Source: Antarctobacter aquimaris (GTDB taxonomy: Bacteria > Pseudomonadota > Alphaproteobacteria > Rhodobacterales > Rhodobacteraceae). From it: a stretch of DNA of 64,000 bases. The notes beneath the pieces were generated by a model, which was not told the origin of the DNA, searched no databases, and saw nothing but the letters and a program-made list of their open reading frames with translations. Shown here piece by piece: positions 55,860 to 64,000 of the stretch. Position 1 is the stretch's first letter, and every line of letters starts with the position of its first letter. The stretch spans positions 1 through 64,000 of the forward strand of contig NZ_FXYF01000011.1 of assembly GCF_900184945.1 (NCBI RefSeq). The letters are read 5' to 3'. Made by a program: the position numbers and the translations under genes.

Positions 55860-57092
55860 ATGGACCTGGGGATGACGGAGCGGGTGAAACCGCTGGTGGC
55901 GCGCGTGCGCCGGATGATCGAGGACGAGATCGCGCCGCTGGACGCCGCTTTCCAGGCCGAGGTGGGCAAGCACCCCAAGGGCCGCTTTCACCACACCGCG
56001 CGGCAGCTAGAGATCCTGGACGGGCTGAAGGCGCTGGCGAAGGAGCGTGGCCTGTGGAACTTCTGGCTGACCGGGTCGGACCGGGGTTACGGCCTGACCA
56101 CGGTGGAATACGCCTATCTCGCCGAGGAGATGGGCAAGGTCGGCATCGCCGCCGAGGTGTTCAACTGCAACGCGCCCGACACCGGCAACATGGAGGTGCT
56201 GGAGCGCTATGGCGCGGACTGGATGAAGGAGCGCTGGCTGTCGCGGCTGCTGGAGGGCGAGATCCGCTCGGCCTATGTCATGACCGAGCCGAACGTCGCC
56301 TCTTCGGATGCGGCGCAGCTGGCCTTTGAGGCGCAGCGCGACGGCGACGATTACGTCCTGAATGGCGAGAAGTGGTGGATCAGCGGCGCGGGCGATGCGC
56401 GCTGTGCGCTGTACATCGTCATGGCCTGCACCGACCCGGGTGCGGGCAAACATGGGCGCCACACGATGTTCGTCATGGATGCCGATACGCCCGGGGTCGA
56501 GGTGCTGCGGCCGATGCAGGTCTTTGGCCACGACGACGCGCCGCACGGCCACATGCATTTGCGGTTTACCGATGTCCGGGTTCCGGTGCGCAACGTGGTG
56601 CTGGGCGAGGGGCGCGGTTTCGAGGTGGCGCAGGGGCGGCTGGGGCCGGGGCGCATCCACCACTGCATGCGGGCGATCGGGCAGGCGGAGAAGGCGCTGG
56701 AGATGATGTGCCGGCGGGGCCTGTCGCGCGAGGCCTTCGGCAAGAAGATCGCCGACCTGGGCGCCAACTACGACATCATCGCCAATGCGCGCATGGAAAT
56801 CGAGATGGCGCGCCTGCTGTGCCTCAAGGCCGCCTGGATGATGGACACCGCAGGCGTGCGCGCGGCGCAGCCGTGGATTTCCAAGATCAAGGTGGTGGCG
56901 CCGTTGATGGCTGGCAGGGTGGTGGACGAGGCGATGCAGATGCATGGCGCGGGCGGCATCAGCCAGGACTACGACCTGGCCGCAATGTGGACGCATATCC
57001 GGACATTGCGCTTTGCCGATGGGCCGGACGCGGTGCACCGGCGGCAGGTGGCGCGGGCGGAACTGCGCAAATATGCCAATGACGCGCCCTGA
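55860..57092 (+). CDS. Acyl-CoA dehydrogenase, ACAD10/11-like
   Basis: A 410-residue acyl-CoA dehydrogenase closely resembling the C-terminal half of human ACAD10 and ACAD11. EVFNCNAPDTGNMEVLERYG, SAYVMTEPNVASSDA (FAD/substrate), NGEKWWISGAGDARC, GRGFEVAQGRLGPGRIHHCMR and IKVVAPLMAGRVVDEAMQMHGAGGISQDYDLA match that subgroup rather than ordinary short/medium-chain enzymes. GAGGAGAAGG lies just before the ATG. The kinase-like APH domain that is fused to it in animals is the next gene but one feature downstream, 48 bp away. Confidence 0.9.
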   Translation: MDLGMTERVKPLVARVRRMIEDEIAPLDAAFQAEVGKHPKGRFHHTARQLEILDGLKALAKERGLWNFWLTGSDRGYGLTTVEYAYLAEEMGKVGIAAEVFNCNAPDTGNMEVLERYGADWMKERWLSRLLEGEIRSAYVMTEPNVASSDAAQLAFEAQRDGDDYVLNGEKWWISGAGDARCALYIVMACTDPGAGKHGRHTMFVMDADTPGVEVLRPMQVFGHDDAPHGHMHLRFTDVRVPVRNVVLGEGRGFEVAQGRLGPGRIHHCMRAIGQAEKALEMMCRRGLSREAFGKKIADLGANYDIIANARMEIEMARLLCLKAAWMMDTAGVRAAQPWISKIKVVAPLMAGRVVDEAMQMHGAGGISQDYDLAAMWTHIRTLRFADGPDAVHRRQVARAELRKYANDAP

Positions 57093-57106
57093 CGGCGGTT
57101 GTCGCA

Positions 57107-57130
57107 GGGGTATTTGGGCAGAGAAGAAAC
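57107..57130 (+). repeat. Dispersed 3'-end element, copy 5
   Basis: The core GGGGTATTTGGGCAGAGAAG (57107-57126) continues AAAC. It fills the short gap between the acyl-CoA dehydrogenase stop and the kinase ATG, and its end runs straight into the latter's G-rich ribosome site. Here the element sits inside an operon, not at its end. Confidence 0.75.
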
Positions 57131-57140
57131 AGGGGGCGGG

Positions 57141-58163
57141 ATGAACGCGGAGGAGTTGGCGCGTGTTGACGCCTGGATGGCGCGGCATGTGCCGGGGTTC
57201 GAGGGGCCTCTGAGCGCGGAGAAATTCGCCGTGGGCCAGTCCAACCCGACCTATCGGCTGGACAGCCCGTCCGGATCCTACGTGCTGCGGCGCAAGCCCC
57301 CCGGGCAGCTGTTGAAGTCCGCCCACGCGGTCGACCGGGAGTTCCGGGTGCAGCGGGCGCTGGCCGGGACCTCGGTGCCGGTGCCGCGCATGCTGGCGCT
57401 GTGCGAGCGCGAGTCCGTGCTGGGGTCGATGTTCTACGTCATGGAGTATGTGGCGGGACGCAACCTGGTCGACCCGTCCTTGCCGGGTGAGGTGCCCGCG
57501 GGGAGGGCGGCGCTGATGGACGAGATGAACCGGGTGCTGGCGGCAATCCATGACGTCGACGTGGCGGCGGTTGGGCTGGCGGATTTCGGCGCGCCAGGGA
57601 ACTACTATGCCCGGCAGTTGGGGCGTTGGTCCAAGCAGTACCGGGCGTCGGAGACCGGCCCGGTGCCGGACATGGAGGCACTGATCGCCTGGCTGGAGGG
57701 GGCCCTGCCCGCGGATGACGGTCAGCGCACTCTGGTGCATGGCGACTACCGCATCGACAACATGCTGTTCGCGGTTGATGGGCCGGCCTGCCTCGCGGTG
57801 CTGGACTGGGAATTGTCGACGCTGGGGCATCCCTATGCGGACCTCGCCGGCGTGCTGATGCAGTGGCAGCTGCCGCCGGGGACCGAGGGGCGCGGGCTGG
57901 CGGGCGTGGACCGGGCGGCGCTGGGCCTGCCCTCGGACGAGGATTTTGTCGCGCAGTATTGCGCGCGGCGCGGCATCGGCGGGATCGAGGGGCTGGGTTT
58001 CTACGTCGCCTTTGCCTTTTTTCGCATGGCGGCGATCCTTCAGGGGGTCAAGAAGCGGGCGCTGGACGGCAATGCGGCCAACCCGGAGAAGGCCCTGACG
58101 CTGGGGGCCTATGTGCCGCAATTCGCACGTTTGGGACTGGAGGCGCGGGGTCGCTATGGATGA
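57141..58163 (+). CDS. APH-type acyl-CoA kinase, ACAD10/11-like N-terminal domain homologue
   Basis: A 340-residue aminoglycoside-phosphotransferase-fold protein. GQSNPTYRLDSPSGSYVLRR is the ATP-lysine region, KPPGQLLKSAHAVDREFRV is nearly that of ACAD10/11, and the catalytic loop HGDYRIDN begins at residue 200 (Asp 202, Asn 207). The metal aspartate D222 is in VLDWELSTLGHP. In animals and in bacterial LvaA-type proteins this domain phosphorylates 4-hydroxyacyl-CoA so the dehydrogenase partner can remove phosphate. It stands beside that partner here. The ATG at 57141 is used; it overlaps the next gene by 8 bases. Confidence 0.88.
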   Translation: MNAEELARVDAWMARHVPGFEGPLSAEKFAVGQSNPTYRLDSPSGSYVLRRKPPGQLLKSAHAVDREFRVQRALAGTSVPVPRMLALCERESVLGSMFYVMEYVAGRNLVDPSLPGEVPAGRAALMDEMNRVLAAIHDVDVAAVGLADFGAPGNYYARQLGRWSKQYRASETGPVPDMEALIAWLEGALPADDGQRTLVHGDYRIDNMLFAVDGPACLAVLDWELSTLGHPYADLAGVLMQWQLPPGTEGRGLAGVDRAALGLPSDEDFVAQYCARRGIGGIEGLGFYVAFAFFRMAAILQGVKKRALDGNAANPEKALTLGAYVPQFARLGLEARGRYG

Positions 58164-58551
58164 CGCCTTTCGCGAGGACCCTTACGCCTTTGCGCGCCAC
58201 ATCGGCATGGTGATGACCGAGTGGCGCGAGGGCTATGCCGCCTTCGACCTGCCGCTGGAAGCCTTCCTGATGAACCGGCACGGCAACCCGCACGGCGGGG
58301 TGCATGCGTCGTTGCTGGACACGGTGATGGGCTATGCCGGGTGCTGGACCGGCGATCCGGACCGGCGCCAGCTGTGCCTGACCTTGAACCTGAACGTGCA
58401 GTACCTGTCGCGCCCGCGTGGCCAGGTGCTGAAGGGGCAAGGGTGGAAGACCGGGGGCGGCAAGTCGACCTTCTTTGCCGAGGCGCAGATCGCCGACGAG
58501 ACCGGCGAACTGATTGCCAAGGGGACTGGCGTGTTCAAGTACCGCGCCTGA
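58156..58551 (+). CDS. PaaI-type hotdog thioesterase
   Basis: A 131-residue hotdog thioesterase. RHGNPHGGVHASLLDTVMGYAG is the family's catalytic helix (HGG motif), and NVQYLSRPRGQVLKGQG and AEAQIADETGELIAKGTGVFKY complete the fold. It hydrolyses an acyl-CoA, perhaps clearing dead-end thioesters of the cluster. It starts within the kinase gene's last codons. Confidence 0.9.
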   Translation: MDDAFREDPYAFARHIGMVMTEWREGYAAFDLPLEAFLMNRHGNPHGGVHASLLDTVMGYAGCWTGDPDRRQLCLTLNLNVQYLSRPRGQVLKGQGWKTGGGKSTFFAEAQIADETGELIAKGTGVFKYRA

Positions 58552-58568
58552 GCGGGGAGACCCCCGTC

Positions 58569-59213
58569 CTACAGCTGTTTCCGCACCAGTTCGGGCAGGT
58601 CGCGCCAGTGCGAGAAACGGGCGGCGTGGGTCAGCTGTTCCACCGGCGTCTTGCGGTAGCCTTCGGTGTAGAGCAGGAAGGGGATGCCCGCACGCTCGGC
58701 CGTTTCGGCGTCGATCTCGCTGTCGCCGACGTAGAGCGCGCTGTCCGCCCCGTCGAGCGCGGCCCGCAGCATCGCCGGGTCGGGTTTGCGGCTGGGCAGG
58801 CTGTCGCCACCGATGACGATGTCGAAGAAGGGCGCGAGTCCGGTGTCGCGCAGCGCGGCGCGGGTCGCCTCATAGGGTTTGTTGGTGCAGAGGGTGAGCC
58901 GGTGGCCTGCCTGCGCAAGGGCGGTCAGCGCGTCCAGCACGCCGGGATAGATCGACGCGGGATCGGAGGGCTGGTTCACGTAGTGGACCATCACCCGTTC
59001 CGACAGGTCCGAATGCAGCGTCTGAGGTGCGCCGATGTGATCCAGCACCCGTTGCAGAAGGATCGGCAGGCCGCGTCCGACAAAGCCTTTGGTCGTCTCA
59101 GTCGCGAGGCCCGGCAGGCCCATTTCCGCCAGCGCGAGGCTGACACCGTGGTGGATGTGCGGCGCGCTGTCGATCAGCGTGCCGTCCAGGTCGAAGGCGA
59201 TGGTGGTGCTCAT
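58569..59213 (-). CDS. gph: Phosphoglycolate phosphatase (HAD family)
   Basis: A 214-residue HAD hydrolase. The nucleophile motif is DLDGTLIDSAP near the start, with CTNKPYEATRAAL as motif II and VGDSEIDAETAERAGIPFLLYTEGY as motifs III-IV. It should dephosphorylate 2-phosphoglycolate, made in DNA repair or by rubisco. Its ATG overlaps the rpe stop (ATGA), a classic rpe-gph arrangement. It converges with the thioesterase gene. Confidence 0.86.
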   Translation of the reverse strand: MSTTIAFDLDGTLIDSAPHIHHGVSLALAEMGLPGLATETTKGFVGRGLPILLQRVLDHIGAPQTLHSDLSERVMVHYVNQPSDPASIYPGVLDALTALAQAGHRLTLCTNKPYEATRAALRDTGLAPFFDIVIGGDSLPSRKPDPAMLRAALDGADSALYVGDSEIDAETAERAGIPFLLYTEGYRKTPVEQLTHAARFSHWRDLPELVRKQL

Positions 59214-59899
59214 GCGGCGAGGGTCGTGGCGGCGGTGCGGATGGCGCGGATGTTCTCGCCATAGGGCGCGGGGTTGTTGACTGAGCCGCCGCGGAACACG
59301 GCGGAGCCCGCAACCAGCACGTCGGCGCCGGCGCTCACCACCAGCGGCGCGGTGGTCGGGTCGACGCCGCCGTCGATCTCGATATGCACCGGGCGGTCGC
59401 CGATCATCGCACGCAGCGCGCGGACCTTGTCGGTCATGTCGAGGAATTTCTGCCCGCCGAAGCCGGGGTTCACCGTCATCACGCAGACAAGGTCGGCGAG
59501 GTCCAGCAGGCTGTCGACAGCCTGCGCCGGGGTGCCTGGATTCAGCGCCACGCCAGCCTTCATCCCGGCGGCGCGGATCGCCTGCAGGGTGCGGTGGATG
59601 TGCGGCCCGGCTTCGACATGGGCGGTCAGGATGTCGGCACCCGCTTCGGCAAAGGCGTCGATGTAGGGATCGACCGGGGCGATCATCAGGTGCACGTCCA
59701 TCACGGTTTTCACATGCTTGCGGAACGCCTTGACCGCCGGCGGGCCGAAGGTGAGGTTCGGCACGAAGTGGCCGTCCATCACGTCGACGTGGATCCAGTC
59801 GGCGCCCTGCGCCTCGACGGCCTCGATCTCGCGCCCGAAGTCGGCAAAATCGGCGGAAAGGATCGAGGGGGCGATCTTGATGCTGCGGTCGAAGGGCAT
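59210..59899 (-). CDS. rpe: Ribulose-phosphate 3-epimerase
   Basis: A 229-residue TIM-barrel epimerase (EC 5.1.3.1) of the pentose phosphate pathway. IAPSILSADFADFG, WIHVDVMDGHFVPNLTFGP, DVHLMI, MTVNPGFGGQKF and EIDGGVDPTTAPLVVSAGADVLVAGSAVF are all present. The ATG at 59899 is the family start, and the open frame beyond it is not needed. It is coupled to gph. Confidence 0.95.
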   Translation of the reverse strand: MPFDRSIKIAPSILSADFADFGREIEAVEAQGADWIHVDVMDGHFVPNLTFGPPAVKAFRKHVKTVMDVHLMIAPVDPYIDAFAEAGADILTAHVEAGPHIHRTLQAIRAAGMKAGVALNPGTPAQAVDSLLDLADLVCVMTVNPGFGGQKFLDMTDKVRALRAMIGDRPVHIEIDGGVDPTTAPLVVSAGADVLVAGSAVFRGGSVNNPAPYGENIRAIRTAATTLAA

Positions 59900-59924
59900 G
59901 GGCGTATCTCCTTTTGCGGCCTGC

Positions 59925-60857
59925 TTAGTATCCGGCGGCGCGGTCCACAAGGTTCAGGAGCGGCTCGCCCGCTTCGCCCCGGCGGATGTTTTCGGCCACG
60001 GCGCGGGCGGCGCCGTCGGGGCGGGTGGTCGCGGCGATGTGCGGGGTGACGGTGACCCCGGGATGCACCCAGAACGGGTGGTCCTGCGGCAGCGGCTCGG
60101 TGCGAAAGACGTCGAGCGTGGCATGGGCGATCTGCCCGCTGTCCAGCGCGGCGATCAGCGCGTCGTCGTCGATCAGCGCGCCTCGTCCGGGGTTGATGAC
60201 AAAGGCGCCCCGGGCGGTCAGGGCCAGCGTTTCGGCGTTCAGGACATTGCGGGTGGCCGGCGTGTCGGGCAGCAGCAGCACGACAACCTGCGCACCCGAG
60301 AGCGCGTCGCGCAACCCATCCTTGCCCGACAGACAGCGGACGCCCGCGACGTCCTTGGGCGTGCGGCTCCAGCCGCTGACCGGAAACCCCAGTGCCAGAA
60401 GCGCCCGCGCGCAGGCCTGGCCCAGCGCACCAAGGCCCAGGATCGTCACCGGGCGCTGCGGTGCGACCGGCGGCTCGGACGGGTCCCAGACATGGCCGGG
60501 GTTGACGATGTGGCGGTCCATCCCGAGGTGATGGCGCAGCACGTGGCCGGTCACCCACTCCACCATGCCCTGCGTCAGCCCCGCATCGTCGACCATGCGG
60601 GTCAGAGGGACGGTCAGCGTCGGGTTGCCGGCGATGCCCTCGACCCCGGCCCAGAGGTTCAGCACCGCCTTGAGCCGGGAGTAGGGGGTGAAATCCTGAA
60701 CGTCCGAGTTGGGCGCGTAGACGATGTAGTCCACCGTTTCGGGCGGCATCTCGGGCGCGAGGGTGTAGGTCAGACCGGCCGCGTCGAGCGCCGTGCGCAG
60801 CGGCGCCTCGTAGTCGTCCCAGCGTTCAGAGCGGGCGGCGAAGAGGATGTTGGGCAT
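59925..60857 (-). CDS. ghrA: Glyoxylate/hydroxypyruvate reductase A-like dehydrogenase
   Basis: A 310-residue D-2-hydroxyacid dehydrogenase of the GhrA group. The NAD(P) site is TILGLGALGQACARALLALGF, followed by VVLLLPDTPATRNVL; the catalytic Arg is in INPGRGALID, the Glu in DVFRTEPLP and the His in TPHIAATT. It reduces glyoxylate to glycolate or hydroxypyruvate to glycerate. AAAGGA lies before the ATG at 60857. It lies 25 bp upstream of rpe. Glyoxylate is a product of the EMC pathway encoded in the same window. Confidence 0.87.
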   Translation of the reverse strand: MPNILFAARSERWDDYEAPLRTALDAAGLTYTLAPEMPPETVDYIVYAPNSDVQDFTPYSRLKAVLNLWAGVEGIAGNPTLTVPLTRMVDDAGLTQGMVEWVTGHVLRHHLGMDRHIVNPGHVWDPSEPPVAPQRPVTILGLGALGQACARALLALGFPVSGWSRTPKDVAGVRCLSGKDGLRDALSGAQVVVLLLPDTPATRNVLNAETLALTARGAFVINPGRGALIDDDALIAALDSGQIAHATLDVFRTEPLPQDHPFWVHPGVTVTPHIAATTRPDGAARAVAENIRRGEAGEPLLNLVDRAAGY

Positions 60858-60911
60858 GGCGGTGGTCCTTTCCGGCGGTGCCGGGCTCTGTCCCAGACCG
60901 GCCGGGGGAGG

Positions 60912-60978
60912 AAAGCCGCTTCGAAGCGGCTTTTCAAGCGGTTTGCAAACCGCTTGCCAACGCCCTTCGAAGGGCGTT
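60912..60978. repeat. Three perfect palindromes between rodA and ghrA
   Basis: A 22-bp palindrome (60912-60933, AAAGCCGCTTC / GAAGCGGCTTT), a 22-bp one (60935-60956, CAAGCGGTTTG / CAAACCGCTTG) and a 20-bp one (60959-60978, AACGCCCTTC / GAAGGGCGTT) stand almost end to end, right after the rodA stop. Their centres are TTCGAA, TTGCAA and TTCGAA. They resemble the pair between tauA and tauB. Confidence 0.85.
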
Positions 60979-62118
60979 TCAGCGCGGGCGGTGGATGTGT
61001 GCGCTCTGCACCAGGCCGAAGGCCAGCAGCAGGACCAGCATGGCCGACCCGCCGTAGCTGACCATCGGCAGCGGCACGCCGACCACGGGGGCAAGTCCCA
61101 TGACCATCGACATGTTCACCGCGAAATACAGAAAGAAGGTCAGCCCGACACCCAGGATCAGCAGCGACGAGAACCTGTCGCGGTTCTGCAGCGCCGCCAC
61201 CACGCAGAACAGCAGGATCAGCGTGTAGAGCGCCAGCAGGGACACGCCGCCGACAAAGCCGAATTCCTCGGCCAACGTGTTGAAGATGAAGTCGGTGTGT
61301 TTTTCCGGCAGGAAGTTCAGCCGCGACTGCGTGCCCTGCATGAAGCCGCGCCCGGTCCAGCCGCCCGATCCCATCGCGATCTTGGCCTGGGTGATGTGAT
61401 AGCCGGCGCCCAGCGGGTCTGTCGAGGGATCGAGAAAGGTGTCGATCCGCCTGAACTGGTAATCCTTCAGCAGCTGCCAGTCGGTGCCGCGGCTCTGGAA
61501 CACGGCCCAGATCGTCCCGACCCCCATGCCGCCCACGGTGGCGAAATAGAGCCAGTGCACCCCGGCAAGGAACATCATCGCCGCCCCCGCGATCATCAGC
61601 AGCAGCGCGGTCCCCAGGTCCGGCTGCGTCAGCACCAGCGCGGTGGGCAGCAGGATGATGGCGATCGGCACCAGCACCCACAGCGGGCGCGATGTCTTGT
61701 TCAGCGGCAGGCGGTCATAATAGGCCGCCAGCAGCATCACCATCGCCACCTTCATCACTTCCGACGGTTGCAGCCGCATGAAGCCGAGATCGATCCAGCG
61801 CTGCGCCCCCATGCCGATGCTGCCGAAGAATTCGACCAGCACCAGCAGGCCCAGCGCCCCCAGGTAGGCCAGCAGCGCCATGTTGCGCCAGAACCAGATC
61901 GGCACCATGGCGGCCACGAACATCACCGCAAGGCCCAGGCCAAAGCGTTTGATCTGCGGTTCCGCCCAGGGCGAGAACGACCCGCCCGCCACCGAGTAGA
62001 GCATCAGGAACCCGACACCGGAGACCGCGATCAGCAGCACCACCAGCGGCCAGTTCACATAGAGGATCTTGCGCCAGCCCGTGGGGACCGTCTTGAGGTT
62101 GTACTCGAGATAGGTCAC
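60979..62118 (-). CDS. rodA: Rod shape-determining protein RodA
   Basis: A 379-residue SEDS-family glycosyltransferase with about ten membrane helices that polymerises lipid II for side-wall growth. GAQRWIDLGFMRLQPSEVMKVAMV, LVLTQPDLGTALLL, EKHTDFIFNTLAEEFGFVGG and PVVGVPLPMVSYGGSAML are the SEDS hallmarks. It starts at a GTG (62118) that overlaps the mrdA stop (GTGA), so the two are translated together. Confidence 0.94.
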   Translation of the reverse strand: MTYLEYNLKTVPTGWRKILYVNWPLVVLLIAVSGVGFLMLYSVAGGSFSPWAEPQIKRFGLGLAVMFVAAMVPIWFWRNMALLAYLGALGLLVLVEFFGSIGMGAQRWIDLGFMRLQPSEVMKVAMVMLLAAYYDRLPLNKTSRPLWVLVPIAIILLPTALVLTQPDLGTALLLMIAGAAMMFLAGVHWLYFATVGGMGVGTIWAVFQSRGTDWQLLKDYQFRRIDTFLDPSTDPLGAGYHITQAKIAMGSGGWTGRGFMQGTQSRLNFLPEKHTDFIFNTLAEEFGFVGGVSLLALYTLILLFCVVAALQNRDRFSSLLILGVGLTFFLYFAVNMSMVMGLAPVVGVPLPMVSYGGSAMLVLLLAFGLVQSAHIHRPR

Positions 62119-64000
62119 GCGCTGTCGCTCCCGAAGAGGCGGCGTTCCTCGCGTTCGCGCGCGAGCCGCTCCTGCTGGGCCTTGATGCGGCGCCGGTCGG
62201 CGCTGGGGTAGGCCTCCAGCGGCGGATCGCCGTTGTAGAGCGCCTGCAAGGTCACGTCGCGGGCGATGGGGGCCGCCGCCGCGCTGCCGCCGCCGCCATG
62301 TTCGACCACCACGGAAACGGCGATGCGCGGCGCCTCGAACGGCGCGAAGTTGACGAACAGCGCGTGGTCGCGGCGGTTCCAGGGCAGATCGTCGTTCGAG
62401 GTGACGCCGCGCGCGCGTTCCGCCGCGGTGATATTGCGGACCTGGCTGGTGCCGGTCTTGCCGGCCATGCGGAACGCGTCCTGGTCGATCCGCGACCCGT
62501 AGGCCGTGCCGTGGCGGTGGTTCGAGACCGAGAACATGGCGCGGCGGATCTGGAGCAGGTGGTTGGGGTTCAGGCCCAGGTCCGCCGCCGGCGGGCGCGG
62601 CGTCTCGATGCCGTCGATCTTCTTGACCAGACGCGGCGTGACTTCGCGCCCGGTGGCCAGCCGCGCGGTCATCACCGCCAGTTGCAGCGGCGAGGCCAAC
62701 ACAAAGCCCTGTCCGATGGCCGCGTTGACCGAATCGCCGATCACCCATTCCGCGCCGCGTTCGCGCCGCTTCCAGAGCTTGTCGGGCACCAGGCCGCTGG
62801 TCACCGCCGACATCGGGATGTCATGCGCCTGGCCCATGCCCAGCCGGCGGGCCATGTCGGCGATCCGCTCGATCCCGACCTTGAGCGCCAGTTCGTAGTA
62901 ATAGACGTCGCAGCTTTCCTTGAGGCTGGATTCGAGGTTCATGTGGCCGTGGCCGACCCGTTTCCAGCAGTGGAACCTGCGCCCGCTGACCTCCAGGTGC
63001 CCGGGGCACCAGAAGGTATCGTTGGGCGACATGATGCCGGCGTCCATCGCCGCCAGCGCGGTGACCATCTTGAAGGTCGACCCGGGCGGATAGGCGTCCT
63101 GAACGGTCTTGGAGGCCAGCGGGCGATGATCGTTGTCGCGCAGTTCGCCGTAGTCCTTGACCGAGATGCCGCGCACGAACTTGTTGGGGTCGTAGGAAGG
63201 GGCCGAACAGATTGCCAGCAGGTCGCCGTGTTCCAGGTCCATGACCACGACCGACGCGCTTTCCTGGCCCAGACGGGCCTGCACGTAGTCCTGAAGGGCG
63301 ACATCCACGGTCAGTTGCAGGTCGGCGCCGGCCTCGCCCTCGCGGCGGTCCAGCTCGCGCATGACGCGACCGACGGCGTTGACCTCGACCCGCTTGGCCC
63401 CGGCGCTGCCGCGCAGCTGTTCCTCGTACTTCGCCTCCACCCCGACCTTGCCGATCTGGAAACGCGGGATGCGCAGCAGCGGCGGCGGGTCCTCGTAGCG
63501 GGCCAGGTCACGTTCGGACACCGGACCGACGTAGCCCGCCACGTGGGCAAACAGCTCGCGCTGCGGGTAATACCGGCTGAGGCCCACCTCGGGCGTGACG
63601 CCGGGCAGGGCGGGGGCGTTGACCGCGACGCGGCTGATGTCCTCCCAGGTGACCCGGTCGGCGACGGTGACGGGAAAGAACGGCGCGGTGCGCTCCATCT
63701 CGATCAGGGCGCGGTTGAGGTCGTCCTCGTCCAGCTCGACCAATTGGCCCAGGCGCTGGATGACCTGCCCCACGTCGCCGGCATCCTCGCGCGTGATGGT
63801 GATGCGGTAGGTCTGTTCGTTCTCGGCGATCAACCGGCCCTCGCGGTCGAAGATGCGCCCGCGCGAGGGGGGAATCAGGCGGATGTTGATACGGTTCTCT
63901 TCGGCCAGCAGGCGGAACTCGTCGGCCTGGTCCACCTGCATGTGACGCATCCGCAGCGCCAGCACCCCGGCAAAGCCGACCTGCGCCGCGCCCAGCATCA
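62115..64000 (-). CDS. mrdA: Penicillin-binding protein 2 (5' end beyond the window)
   Basis: The window holds about 628 residues of PBP2, the transpeptidase partner of RodA; the true N-terminus lies to the right of the edge. A membrane helix region (GAAQVGFAGVLAL) comes first, then the pedestal (LIPPSRGRIFDREGRLIAENEQTYRI). The active-site serine is in YPPGSTFKMVTAL, the second motif is SCDVYYYEL and the third KTGTSQV. Extra C-terminal residues (ERLAREREERRLFGSDSA) are charged. It heads the mrdA-rodA operon. Confidence 0.94.
   Translation of the reverse strand, partial: MLGAAQVGFAGVLALRMRHMQVDQADEFRLLAEENRINIRLIPPSRGRIFDREGRLIAENEQTYRITITREDAGDVGQVIQRLGQLVELDEDDLNRALIEMERTAPFFPVTVADRVTWEDISRVAVNAPALPGVTPEVGLSRYYPQRELFAHVAGYVGPVSERDLARYEDPPPLLRIPRFQIGKVGVEAKYEEQLRGSAGAKRVEVNAVGRVMRELDRREGEAGADLQLTVDVALQDYVQARLGQESASVVVMDLEHGDLLAICSAPSYDPNKFVRGISVKDYGELRDNDHRPLASKTVQDAYPPGSTFKMVTALAAMDAGIMSPNDTFWCPGHLEVSGRRFHCWKRVGHGHMNLESSLKESCDVYYYELALKVGIERIADMARRLGMGQAHDIPMSAVTSGLVPDKLWKRRERGAEWVIGDSVNAAIGQGFVLASPLQLAVMTARLATGREVTPRLVKKIDGIETPRPPAADLGLNPNHLLQIRRAMFSVSNHRHGTAYGSRIDQDAFRMAGKTGTSQVRNITAAERARGVTSNDDLPWNRRDHALFVNFAPFEAPRIAVSVVVEHGGGGSAAAAPIARDVTLQALYNGDPPLEAYPSADRRRIKAQQERLAREREERRLFGSDSA

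Noticed and set aside
58569-59213. HAD phosphatase as the third domain of an ACAD10-like system
   Set aside because: It is on the other strand and translationally coupled to rpe, the usual place for phosphoglycolate phosphatase.

Overview
The window is high-GC DNA from a roseobacter-type alphaproteobacterium (Rhodobacterales). Four things point there: a near-complete set of ethylmalonyl-CoA (EMC) pathway enzymes, a taurine transporter beside taurine-pyruvate aminotransferase, a VPLPA-CTERM protein, and a luxR-luxI pair directly behind crotonyl-CoA carboxylase/reductase. Almost everything is chromosomal housekeeping or metabolic DNA. The only clear mobile DNA is the 3' end of an IS630-type transposase at the left edge. 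No rRNA, tRNA or CRISPR array was seen.

Layout. 1-4.7 kb: IS630 tail, class II aldolase, small membrane protein, VOC protein, AMP nucleosidase, HU, and an ImmA/IrrE-like protein without its zinc motif. 4.8-10.5 kb: GNAT and taurine aminotransferase, divergent from tauABC. 10.6-15 kb: zinc-ribbon membrane protein divergent from ftsE-ftsX-plsC-PPOX, then a VOC gene. 15.2-25.7 kb (minus strand): a long run sucC, small ORF, sucD, small ORF, sucA, sucB, glycosyltransferase, MAPEG, lpd. 25.9-30.6 kb: EF-hand secreted protein, VPLPA-CTERM protein, mdh, TSUP transporter. 31-39.3 kb (plus strand): malyl-CoA thioesterase, NnrU, DUF1737, mesaconyl-CoA hydratase, DUF4344, DUF1194, sdhCDA, lipoprotein, sdhB. 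39.5-43.6 kb: double-cluster Fe-S protein, DUF1989, deoD and an H-NS-like gene. 43.8-50.9 kb: ethylmalonyl-CoA mutase divergent from a PlsB-like acyltransferase, ccr, luxR, luxI. 51-58.6 kb: RecD-like helicase, MDR reductase, and a five-gene acyl-CoA cluster that looks like a split ACAD10/11 module. 58.6-64 kb: gph, rpe, glyoxylate/hydroxypyruvate reductase, rodA and mrdA (cut by the right edge).

How it fits together. Ccr, ethylmalonyl-CoA mutase, mesaconyl-CoA hydratase and malyl-CoA thioesterase turn acetyl-CoA units into glyoxylate, succinyl-CoA and malate. 2-Oxoglutarate dehydrogenase, succinyl-CoA synthetase, succinate dehydrogenase and malate dehydrogenase, also present, handle those products. 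The sucC and sdhC upstream regions share a striking 31-bp operator-like signal: two TGTGATCACA palindromes with centres exactly 21 bp apart, about 107-116 bp before each start codon. This suggests one regulator for both TCA operons.

Other notable structure: at least five copies of a roughly 24-bp element (GRGGTATTT, three variable bases, CARAGAAGAARC) at gene 3' ends; clusters of perfect palindromes in two operons; tandem repeats upstream of the malyl-CoA thioesterase and PlsB-like genes; a lower-GC ORF wedged between sucC and sucD; and a 24-codon ORF linking tauB to tauC through two ATGA overlaps.
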